Assembly (NCBI GenBank): GCA_947175775.1
Contig: CAMWNY010000133.1
Coordinates: 1-6,848 of the forward strand
DNA from: an uncultured Lachnospiraceae bacterium
GTDB lineage: Bacteria; Bacillota; Clostridia; Lachnospirales; Lachnospiraceae
Direction of reading: 5' to 3'
DNA length: 6,848 bases
Made by a program: the position numbers and the translations under genes. This document shows positions 1 through 5,915 of this stretch, piece by piece. Positions within the stretch are counted from its first letter, which is position 1. Every line of letters starts with the position of its first letter. The notes under the pieces are model-generated. The model was not told the DNA's origin and made no database searches. It saw nothing but the letters and a program-made list of their open reading frames with translations.

Positions 1-264
1 ACGGCAGTAATTAAAGATAAAATGGCAATAGCTGATTGTGACTGTAAGAGAGCCCAAATACTGGACCTTAACAGCCACAAGCGCCGCCGCCATCGAAGAT
101 GCCGTCATTTCCAACAAATATCCGACATTCTGTATCAGCACTCCCAACAGGAAATACTGCATGAGCTTCTGTTCCCGTGAGCCATCACCCTTAAGCAAAA
201 GAAATAATGCAAAGACAATAATACCAATACAAAAAATTTCAAGACCTAAAAACGCAATACTCAT
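1..264 (-). CDS. Partial membrane sensor protein, N-terminal 7TM-like module (C-terminus beyond window)
   Basis: An uninterrupted minus-strand frame runs from an ATG at 264-262 to the left edge, giving 88 residues with no stop. The protein begins MSIAFLGLEIF. Three hydrophobic segments are visible, at about residues 2-24, 34-52 and 64-86, with a short polar loop KGDGSREQK between the first two. The arrangement (first helix, basic loop, a helix with an NxGYLLE-like end, then a KVQYLGS motif leading into the third helix) resembles the N-terminal 7TM region found on some histidine kinases and GGDEF or HD-GYP proteins of Firmicutes. This is a family-level resemblance, and the output domain is not in the window. 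The start lies 16 bp after the serA stop on the same strand, so read-through from serA is likely. The ribosome site is weak (TATGGA just upstream). No other in-frame ATG precedes it; the frame is closed by a stop inside the serA end at 286-288. The opposite-strand frame here is judged a shadow. Confidence 0.72.
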   Translation of the reverse strand, partial: MSIAFLGLEIFCIGIIVFALFLLLKGDGSREQKLMQYFLLGVLIQNVGYLLEMTASSMAAALVAVKVQYLGSLTVTISYCHFIFNYCR

Positions 265-280
265 ATTCCATACATTCTGA

Positions 281-1444
281 TTATTTCACCACTCTTACAC
301 GGAACACACCTTCAATGCTGTTGAGCCGTGCAAGAATCTTCTCATCCGCCGCTGCTGCAATATCCATCAGCGTATACGCATACTCGCCTCTTGACTTATT
401 CGTCATATCGCTGATATTAATGCCAGCCTCGCCAAACGCCGCCGTAAACTGCGTAATCATGTTTGCGATATTCTTATGCAGAACCGCAATCCTGCCTACA
501 TTCGAGCACACACCCATATTGCATGCAGGATAATTCACGCTGTTTCTGATATTACCGTTCTCAAGGTAATCCATCAGCTCATCCACTGCCATCATGGCAC
601 AATTGTCCTCCGACTCCTCCGTCGAAGCGCCAAGGTGCGGAATCACAATACAACCCTTTGTTCCCGCCGTTGTCGGGTTCGGGAAATCCGAAACATACTT
701 TCTTACCTTGCCTGCCTCCAGGGCGGCAACCATATCCTTCTCATTTACAAGCTGGTCCCTCGCAAAATTTAAGACAATCACGCCCTCTTTCATCTTCTCG
801 ATTGCAGCAGCGTCAATCATGCCCTTCGTAGCGTCCATAAGCGGTACATGCACCGTAATGTAATCGCAGTCCGCATAAATATCATCTACATTTTTTACAT
901 GTTTGACCTCCCTGGTCAATTTAAGCGCCGCATCCACTGAAAGATACGGGTCATATCCATATACTTCCATGCCAAGCGCTACCGCCGCGTTTGCCACGCG
1001 GATACCGATTGCGCCAAGTCCAATGATACCAAGCCTTTTTCCGTAAATCTCCGTACCTGCAAAATTCTTCTTTGCCTTCTCCGCGTCCTTGCCGACTGTC
1101 TCCACATCAGCATTCGCCTTCACCCAGTCAATACCGCCAGTCACGTCTCTTGACGCAAGCAGCATACCTGCAATCACAAGCTCCTTGACGCCGTTTGCGT
1201 TCGCGCCCGGCGTGTTAAATACCACAATGCCTTGCTCGGCACACTTTTCAAGCGGAATATTGTTTGTTCCCGCACCGGCTCTTGCCACCGCAAGCAGCTT
1301 CTTTGGCAGCTCCAAATCATGCATTGCCGCGCTTCTTACAAGCACGCCCTCTGCATGCTCCATGCTGTCCGTTTTCTGATACTCTTCCGTAAATCTTGAT
1401 AAACCGATATTTGAAATCGGATTCAGACAATGATACTGATACAT
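281..1444 (-). CDS. serA: D-3-phosphoglycerate dehydrogenase with C-terminal ACT domain
   Basis: Cytosolic NAD-dependent oxidation of 3-phosphoglycerate to 3-phosphohydroxypyruvate, the first step of serine synthesis. The 387-residue protein has a split substrate-binding domain (about 1-90 and 275-310), a Rossmann NAD domain (about 91-275) and an ACT domain (about 316-387). Visible motifs are RAGAGTNNI at 55-63, the dinucleotide loop G142-x-G144-xx-G147, D165 at the end of the second strand (adenine ribose contact), R229 in LNFARD and H270 in PHLGAST, the last two matching the catalytic Arg and His of the family. The catalytic Glu normally found in DVFxxEP is not evident: the stretch reads SDFPNPTTAG. 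It is shorter than E. coli SerA (410 residues) and lacks the extra regulatory domain of long forms. The ACT domain suggests control by serine or another amino acid, by analogy. serC lies directly upstream, so the pair covers two consecutive reactions. An ATG start preceded by AAAGGAG and AAGGTG fits. Confidence 0.95.
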   Translation of the reverse strand: MYQYHCLNPISNIGLSRFTEEYQKTDSMEHAEGVLVRSAAMHDLELPKKLLAVARAGAGTNNIPLEKCAEQGIVVFNTPGANANGVKELVIAGMLLASRDVTGGIDWVKANADVETVGKDAEKAKKNFAGTEIYGKRLGIIGLGAIGIRVANAAVALGMEVYGYDPYLSVDAALKLTREVKHVKNVDDIYADCDYITVHVPLMDATKGMIDAAAIEKMKEGVIVLNFARDQLVNEKDMVAALEAGKVRKYVSDFPNPTTAGTKGCIVIPHLGASTEESEDNCAMMAVDELMDYLENGNIRNSVNYPACNMGVCSNVGRIAVLHKNIANMITQFTAAFGEAGINISDMTNKSRGEYAYTLMDIAAAADEKILARLNSIEGVFRVRVVK

Positions 1445-1449
1445 TTTGA

Positions 1450-1463
1450 CACCTTGCTCCTTT
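1450..1463 (-). promoter_or_regulatory. serA ribosome binding region with two Shine-Dalgarno-like motifs
   Basis: Read on the minus strand, AAAGGAG (1463-1457) lies 12 nt before the serA ATG, which is rather far, and AAGGTG (1455-1450) lies 5 nt before it. Either could serve. The site begins just 8 nt after the inner hairpin of the serC-serA spacer, so folding there could influence ribosome access. Confidence 0.6.
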
Positions 1464-1471
1464 CTCAGTTC

Positions 1472-1499
1472 GCAAATTTGAGCCTCTGCTCAAATTTGC
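1472..1499 (-). repeat. Perfect 12-bp inverted repeat (hairpin A) in the serC-serA spacer
   Basis: The arms GCAAATTTGAGC (1472-1483) and GCTCAAATTTGC (1488-1499) are exactly complementary, with a 4-nt loop. In the serA-direction transcript it is not followed by a U-run, so it does not look like a simple intrinsic terminator. It abuts a second perfect hairpin and sits just upstream of the serA ribosome site. An mRNA processing or stability element, or a small dispersed palindromic repeat, are both possible. Confidence 0.85.
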
Positions 1500-1526
1500 A
1501 ATGTGAAAAATTTATTTTTCACATTG
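1499..1526 (-). repeat. Perfect inverted repeat (hairpin B) spanning the serC stop codon
   Basis: The plus-strand arms CAATGTGAAAAAT (1499-1511) and ATTTTTCACATTG (1514-1526) pair perfectly over 13 bp around a 2-nt centre (11-12 bp if a normal loop is allowed). It shares one base with hairpin A, so the two make a 55-bp block of two 28-nt hairpins. The serC stop TGA and its final Met codon lie within one arm. This is unusual for an ordinary spacer and suggests that the element supplied the end of serC. Confidence 0.85.
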
Positions 1527-2598
1527 ACTCCTCAAACTTTTTCATAAACTCCACAAGCTTCTCCACACCCTCAATCGGCATTGCATTGTAAATGCTTGCC
1601 CTCATACCGCCAACGGTTCTATGTCCCTTCAGGTTCTCAAAGCCTGCCTCTTTTGCTTCTTTTACAAACTTCGCATCAAGCTCCTCATTTCCCGTAACAA
1701 ACGGTACGTTCATCAGCGAACGGTCTTCTTTTCTGACCGTACCCTTAAAGAGCTTACTCTCGTCTAAGAAATCATATAAAATCTTAGCCTTCTTCTCGTT
1801 GTATTCCTTCATCTTCTCAAGCCCGCCCATTTTCTTGAGCCACTTGAATACCTTGCCGCAGATATAAATACCATACGCAGGCGGTGTATTGTACAGCGAA
1901 TCATTGTCCGCATGTGTCTTATACTTGAGCATGGTCGGCGTACCGGCAAGCACGTCGTCCGTAATTAAATCCTCCCTGATAATGACAATCACCACGCCGG
2001 CAGGACCGATATTCTTCTGAACGCCGCCGTAAATCACGCCGTACTTTGTCACGTCAACAGGCTCTGACAAAAAGCATGAAGAAACATCCGCTACAAGCGT
2101 CTTTCCCTTTGTGTTCGGAAGCGTCTTATATTTTGTTCCATAAATCGTATTGTTCTCACAGATATAAACATAATCCGCGTCCTCGGAAATCGGCAAATCC
2201 GAACAGTCCGGTATGTAAGAAAACGTCTGATCCTCACTGGAAGCAATCTTGTTTGCCTTACCATACATGCAGGCTTCCTGGTATGCCTTTTTTGCCCACT
2301 GGCCTGTCACAATATAGTCCGCAACGCCGTTCTTCATTAAATTCATCGGTATCATCGCAAACTGCTGGCTCGCCCCGCCCTGTAAAAACAAAACCTTGTA
2401 ATTATCAGGAATGTTCATCAGCTCCCTTAAATCTGCCTCTGCCTCCTTGATAATCGTATCGTAAGCCTTTGAACGATGGCTCATTTCCATGACCGACATT
2501 CCGGTCCCTCTGTAATCTAACATCTCGTCTGCAGCTTCTTTTAACACTTCTTCAGGTAAAACTGCCGGACCTGCTGAAAAGTTATACACTCTTGACAC
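1519..2598 (-). CDS. serC: Phosphoserine aminotransferase
   Basis: PLP-dependent cytosolic enzyme that converts 3-phosphohydroxypyruvate plus glutamate to phosphoserine and 2-oxoglutarate, the second step of serine synthesis. The same enzyme can serve pyridoxine synthesis in some bacteria. The 359-residue length is normal for the family. Visible signatures: NFSAGPA at 6-12, H41-R42 in SHRSK (substrate phosphate contact), GGASQQF at 74-80 (cofactor phosphate region), W101, D171 (pyridine nitrogen), K195 in GGVQKNIGPAG as the Schiff-base lysine, and R333 in GGMRASIYNA. The start is GTG at 2598-2596: the reading MSRVYNFSAG matches the family N-terminus, and AAGGAGG (2613-2607) lies 8 nt upstream, an almost ideal site. 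It is followed after 74 bp by serA on the same strand, so one transcript is likely. The stop codon lies inside a perfect hairpin. The upstream leader can fold in ways that would hide the ribosome site. Confidence 0.97.
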   Translation of the reverse strand: MSRVYNFSAGPAVLPEEVLKEAADEMLDYRGTGMSVMEMSHRSKAYDTIIKEAEADLRELMNIPDNYKVLFLQGGASQQFAMIPMNLMKNGVADYIVTGQWAKKAYQEACMYGKANKIASSEDQTFSYIPDCSDLPISEDADYVYICENNTIYGTKYKTLPNTKGKTLVADVSSCFLSEPVDVTKYGVIYGGVQKNIGPAGVVIVIIREDLITDDVLAGTPTMLKYKTHADNDSLYNTPPAYGIYICGKVFKWLKKMGGLEKMKEYNEKKAKILYDFLDESKLFKGTVRKEDRSLMNVPFVTGNEELDAKFVKEAKEAGFENLKGHRTVGGMRASIYNAMPIEGVEKLVEFMKKFEESM

Positions 2599-2602
2599 TT
2601 TT

Positions 2603-2668
2603 AATTCCTCCTTGTTTTTCGAAGAAAAATGCGACTGTCCCTACAGGAGCAGAGGAATTTTCCTCCTG
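2603..2668 (-). promoter_or_regulatory. serC leader with alternative pairings that can cover the ribosome binding site
   Basis: In the transcript, GAGGAA (2665-2660) pairs with the nearby TTCCTC (2657-2652) as a 6-bp hairpin, and CAGGAG (2668-2663) can alternatively pair with CTCCTG (2649-2644). The stretch AATTCCTC (2659-2652) is also exactly complementary over 8 nt to GAGGAATT (2610-2603), which includes part of the serC Shine-Dalgarno. A further small hairpin (2615-2620 with 2624-2629) lies between them and would stack inside the long-range pairing. The pairings share bases, so they are mutually exclusive. A translational switch is inferred from complementarity only; purine-rich ribosome sites can give such matches by chance. 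Confidence 0.35.
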
Positions 2669-2683
2669 ATTTCACATTAAATT

Positions 2684-2697
2684 CGGGTTATGACCCG
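2684..2697. repeat. Small GC-rich inverted repeat
   Basis: CGGGT (2684-2688) and ACCCG (2693-2697) form a 5-bp stem with a 4-nt loop in otherwise AT-rich DNA. In the serC direction it is followed by a mixed AT stretch, not a clean U-run. It may be a weak terminator or a protein site; the sequence does not decide. Confidence 0.35.
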
Positions 2698-2709
2698 TTT
2701 CTATATATA

Positions 2710-2725
2710 CAACATATGTATGTTG
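2710..2725. promoter_or_regulatory. 16-bp palindrome CAACATATGTATGTTG, possible operator
   Basis: Perfect 7-bp half sites (CAACATA and TATGTTG) surround a 2-bp centre, at 2710-2716 and 2719-2725. It directly adjoins the TATATA run that could be a -10 element for serC, a place where a dimeric repressor would act. I do not recognise it as the site of a named regulator. Confidence 0.35.
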
Positions 2726-2774
2726 AATATTTGTAACTATTCGGTATCTTCAAAGTTATGAAAATTTCCAATCA

Positions 2775-4196
2775 TTAATAAAATAAAATCACAGGTGTCC
2801 CTTTTTCCACGACCTCATACATCTCGCTCATAATCTCAAGCGGCGTATTAATGCAGCCGTGGGAACCGTCCGTCAGGTAAATATCCCCGCCAAATTCCTT
2901 GCGCCAAGTTGCGTCGTGAATACCGATATTGCCGTCAACCGCCATCCAGTATTTCACGGGCGTCGCGTAATTTCTGCCCCGCAGCACCCTGTTTTGCTGT
3001 TTAAAATAAACATAGCACACTTTCGCCGGCGTATCCCAGCCTCTGGAGCGGTTTCCCGTCACAACAGGCGTGTCAATCACAATCTCTCCGTCCTTGTAGT
3101 AATACATATGCTGCGCGCCCATATCCACCTCAACATACGTATCTCCAATATCGTCCGCGCCCTTTTCCCATACCTCTGAGCGGTACGCAGGCACTCTTGT
3201 GCCGCTCTCACCGTTCAGAAAGGCATTTAATAAAAACGCATACTCCTCTTTGGTATCAATGGCATTTCCGTAACTGCCTCCCGCAACGGTTACATGCTTT
3301 CCGCTTGTTGCCTGAAACTCCCGTTCCACGCCCACCGTATCATACGTCATGGACAAATATTCTATGTATTCCTGTATCAGGGACGCATCAAGCACCGGCT
3401 TATTGTCCTCGCCAAATACAATGTCCCCGTTCCCGTCAAGCGCCATCCAGTCACATACCACATTCTCGTCAATAATCTCCTGACGGTCTCCGAACAAATA
3501 CGTCATTTGAAAGCCCTGAAAATCCCGGACACCCTCCCATTTTGCAAGCGTATCCTTCATTTCATCCGTATATGGTATGGATTGGTAACAGTGCTTTTTG
3601 TTTTCCTCTGCCGAAAGGTCTATATCTGTTAATTCATTAACAATCCCTTCGCAAATCAATTCTACCGCATTCTCTTTCAAAAGTAAATCCTTTGTTTCGT
3701 CTACAAGAATATATCCTGCCGCTGCACTCTTTACAATGGAAACGGAATTTTCAGGATTATAAAGCCTGTCATTCAGCCAATCCAATTCACCCAGCTTTTC
3801 TTTCATCAGCGCCAAGTCGTAGCTGTATTCGGGCGCAATCTGATAAACGCCGCTCTCTGCAAAATGTGTAAGCCACGAATAGCCCCTGTTCTGATGATAA
3901 ATGTTCTCCACGACAGGCGCGTACGAAGCGCTCACTCCATACGCATCCAGTTGTAGCGTATGTACCAAACCGTCAAGGGTATGTATGTTGACGCTTTTAA
4001 AATCACCTTCTGCGGCGCCGTCCAGCCGTGCCGTCACCTCCTGCGGCGTCATTCCGGTACAGTAAATACCGTTAATCCATACCCCCATCGGAAATACATT
4101 TTTATAGTAAAATTCATTCAGCGCAGTGACGGCCGCCGCCAAAAGCGCAGCCGTCACAAGCACTGTACCAAATAATCGAATCAGTATTTTTTTCAT
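2775..4196 (-). CDS. Membrane-anchored L,D-transpeptidase (YkuD domain, PG-binding-4-like stalk)
   Basis: Predicted extracytoplasmic enzyme that forms 3-3 peptidoglycan cross-links or attaches partners to stem peptides. The 473-residue protein starts MKKILIRLF, with an uncleaved signal-anchor helix at about residues 8-27. Next comes a stalk containing VWINGIYCTGMTPQEVTARL at about 39-58, the pattern typical of the peptidoglycan-binding-4 family (the 'NGI..G.T..E' start). The C-terminal YkuD domain spans about 352-473: IGIHDATWR carries H427, and SHGCINTP carries H446 and the nucleophile C448. The domain appears complete, with an ending (GTPVILFY) normal for the family. The gene begins 13 bp after the ilvB stop with a poor ribosome site (GAAAAC), which suggests translational coupling to ilvB. 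It is unrelated in metabolism to its neighbours. Which cross-link or anchored substrate it uses cannot be read from the sequence. Confidence 0.93.
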   Translation of the reverse strand: MKKILIRLFGTVLVTAALLAAAVTALNEFYYKNVFPMGVWINGIYCTGMTPQEVTARLDGAAEGDFKSVNIHTLDGLVHTLQLDAYGVSASYAPVVENIYHQNRGYSWLTHFAESGVYQIAPEYSYDLALMKEKLGELDWLNDRLYNPENSVSIVKSAAAGYILVDETKDLLLKENAVELICEGIVNELTDIDLSAEENKKHCYQSIPYTDEMKDTLAKWEGVRDFQGFQMTYLFGDRQEIIDENVVCDWMALDGNGDIVFGEDNKPVLDASLIQEYIEYLSMTYDTVGVEREFQATSGKHVTVAGGSYGNAIDTKEEYAFLLNAFLNGESGTRVPAYRSEVWEKGADDIGDTYVEVDMGAQHMYYYKDGEIVIDTPVVTGNRSRGWDTPAKVCYVYFKQQNRVLRGRNYATPVKYWMAVDGNIGIHDATWRKEFGGDIYLTDGSHGCINTPLEIMSEMYEVVEKGTPVILFY

Positions 4197-4209
4197 GTTG
4201 TTTTCTATA

Positions 4210-5889
4210 TTATTGTCTGTTGTTCAAATCATCCGCATCAAAGGCATCACTGATCGGCGCTCCTGCCGGAACCATCGGAAATACCTTGTCGTCCTCCTCA
4301 ATCACGCACTCAATCACAACCGGCTTTTGCAGCGCAATCGCCTTCTCAATCGCAGGCGCAACCTCCTCGCGCGTCGTCACGCGGATTGCCTCGCAGCCAA
4401 GTCCCTCCGAAACCTTCACAAAATCAACCTTATCCGTCAGCACCGTCTGCGAATACCGTTTTTCATAAAACAGCGTCTGCCACTGTCTCACCATGCCAAG
4501 CACATGATTGTTAATCACAATCTGAATAATCGGAATATTGTATCTGCTTGCCGTCGCAAGTTCGTTCATATTCATGCGAAAACACCCGTCGCCTGCGATA
4601 TTAACGCAGATTTTCTCCGGCTTTCCAACTTTCGCACCGATACATGCGCCAAGCCCGTAACCCATTGTTCCAAGTCCGCCCGAAGAAAGGAAGGTTCTCG
4701 GCTGCGTGTACTGATAAAACTGTGCCGCCCACATCTGATGCTGTCCAACGTCCGTCGAGATAATCGCCTCACCCTTCGTAATGCGGTCAAGCTCCTCAAT
4801 CACATACGGGCAGGTCAGCTTATCGGATTCATATTTTAACGGATACTTTGCTTTCATATCCTGAATCTGTGTAATCCAGGCGTCATGGTTTTGCTGCTCC
4901 AACTTACTGTTGAGCTCCTTTAATACCGTCTTTAAATCGCCGATGACCGCTGCATCCGTCTTAATGTTTTTGTTGACCTCCGCCGCGTCAATATCAATCT
5001 GCAAAATTTTCGCATTCTCCGCAAATTTCTTGGGATTACCGATTACACGGTCAGAAAACCGCGCGCCAAGCGCAATCAGCAAATCACACTGGCTGACGCC
5101 ATAGTTTGAAGTCTTTGTGCCGTGCATACCAATCATTCCGGTATACATCGCACTCTTTCCGTCAAATGCGCCCTTTGCCATCAGCGTATCGCAGACCGGA
5201 GCCTGAATTTTCTCCGCAAACTCTTTTACCTCTCTCGACGCATTCGAAATAACCGCGCCGCCGCCAAGATAAATGTACGGTTTCTTTGCATTTTTAATCA
5301 GCTCCAACGCCACGTCAATATCCTGCTCGCTATACGCATTTTTCAATGCGGGAGTTTCCGGCTTTACCGGAGTGAACTCGCACTTATTTGCTGTCGCGTC
5401 TTTTGTAATGTCCACCAGCACCGGACCGGGTCTTCCTGATTTTGCAATTTGGAATGCCTCCCGGATGGTATCGGCAAGTTTTGTTACATCTTTAACAATA
5501 TAGCCATGCTTTGTAATCGGCATGGTCACGCCCGCAATGTCGACCTCCTGAAACGAGTCCTTGCCAAGCAACGGCAAAGTCACGTTTGCGGTAATCGCAA
5601 CCATCGGCACGGAATCCATGTATGCCGTAGCAATACCGGTCACCAAATTCGTAGCGCCCGGACCGCTTGTTGCAAAGCACACGCCAACCTTTCCCGTCGC
5701 ACGCGCATAGCCGTCCGCGGCATGGGACGCGCCCTGTTCGTGGGAAGTCAGGATATGTTTAATCTCGTCGCTATGTTTATATAATTCATCGTAAATATTT
5801 AAAATCGAACCGCCGGGATACCCAAAAACGGTATCTACCCCCTGCTCCTTCAGACATTCAATTACAATCTGTGAACCTGTCAACTGCAT
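4210..5889 (-). CDS. ilvB: Acetolactate (acetohydroxyacid) synthase, large catalytic subunit
   Basis: ThDP-dependent cytosolic enzyme that condenses two pyruvates to acetolactate, or pyruvate with 2-oxobutyrate, the committed step of valine, leucine and isoleucine synthesis. The 559 residues show three domains: an N-terminal pyrimidine-binding domain (about 1-165) with catalytic Glu51 in HEQGASHAADGYAR and the TSGPGATN loop at 74-81; a central domain (about 185-335) with ALGARFSDRVIGN, the place where the biosynthetic enzyme binds FAD; and a C-terminal ThDP domain (about 360-535) with G433-D-G435 and N460 as the metal-binding motif, and VRQWQ at 467-471. Length and motifs are those of the anabolic, FAD-containing type. 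AAGGAG (5903-5898) stands 8 nt before the ATG. ilvD ends 26 bp upstream and the transpeptidase gene begins 13 bp downstream. No ilvN/ilvH regulatory-subunit gene is adjacent, which is the usual partner and the site of valine feedback. Confidence 0.97.
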   Translation of the reverse strand: MQLTGSQIVIECLKEQGVDTVFGYPGGSILNIYDELYKHSDEIKHILTSHEQGASHAADGYARATGKVGVCFATSGPGATNLVTGIATAYMDSVPMVAITANVTLPLLGKDSFQEVDIAGVTMPITKHGYIVKDVTKLADTIREAFQIAKSGRPGPVLVDITKDATANKCEFTPVKPETPALKNAYSEQDIDVALELIKNAKKPYIYLGGGAVISNASREVKEFAEKIQAPVCDTLMAKGAFDGKSAMYTGMIGMHGTKTSNYGVSQCDLLIALGARFSDRVIGNPKKFAENAKILQIDIDAAEVNKNIKTDAAVIGDLKTVLKELNSKLEQQNHDAWITQIQDMKAKYPLKYESDKLTCPYVIEELDRITKGEAIISTDVGQHQMWAAQFYQYTQPRTFLSSGGLGTMGYGLGACIGAKVGKPEKICVNIAGDGCFRMNMNELATASRYNIPIIQIVINNHVLGMVRQWQTLFYEKRYSQTVLTDKVDFVKVSEGLGCEAIRVTTREEVAPAIEKAIALQKPVVIECVIEEDDKVFPMVPAGAPISDAFDADDLNNRQ

Positions 5890-5915
5890 TTATCATTCTC
5901 CTTTTTGTCCAACAA

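Larger units (their letters stand above)
2599..2774 (-). promoter_or_regulatory. Intergenic region between the transpeptidase gene and serC, likely holding the serCA promoter
   Basis: This 176-bp AT-rich gap is the only spacer large enough for a new promoter in the window. No strong intrinsic terminator is visible after the transpeptidase stop. Candidate promoter parts on the minus strand are weak: a TTGAAG (2753-2748) as a possible -35, and a TATATA run within 2703-2709 as a possible -10, not at ideal mutual spacing. The region also holds a 16-bp palindrome, a small GC-rich inverted repeat, and the serC leader. I see no convincing ORF in it and no T-box, SAM or other known riboswitch signature. 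Confidence 0.4.

Noticed and set aside
38..280. 80-codon plus-strand open frame at the left edge
   Set aside because: It lies opposite the membrane-sensor frame, which has the better composition, strand and spacing to serA. Its own product has no recognisable pattern and ends at the serA stop.
1472..1526. Tandem hairpins read as an intrinsic terminator between serC and serA
   Set aside because: The stems are AT-rich, and no U-run follows either hairpin in the serC-to-serA direction. Termination there would also separate two genes of one pathway.
2599..2774. T-box or amino acid riboswitch upstream of serC
   Set aside because: There is no AGGGTGGNACCGCG-type antiterminator core, no recognisable specifier stem and no terminator with U-run; the space is also short for a full T-box.
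4126..4839. 237-codon plus-strand open frame antisense to the transpeptidase start and ilvB end
   Set aside because: It lies opposite two well-supported genes, and its translation is rich in Arg, His and Asn with no domain signature or convincing ribosome site. It is a complementary-strand shadow.
5492..5680. 62-codon minus-strand frame inside ilvB
   Set aside because: It is out of frame within a complete, well-conserved ilvB and shows no independent support.
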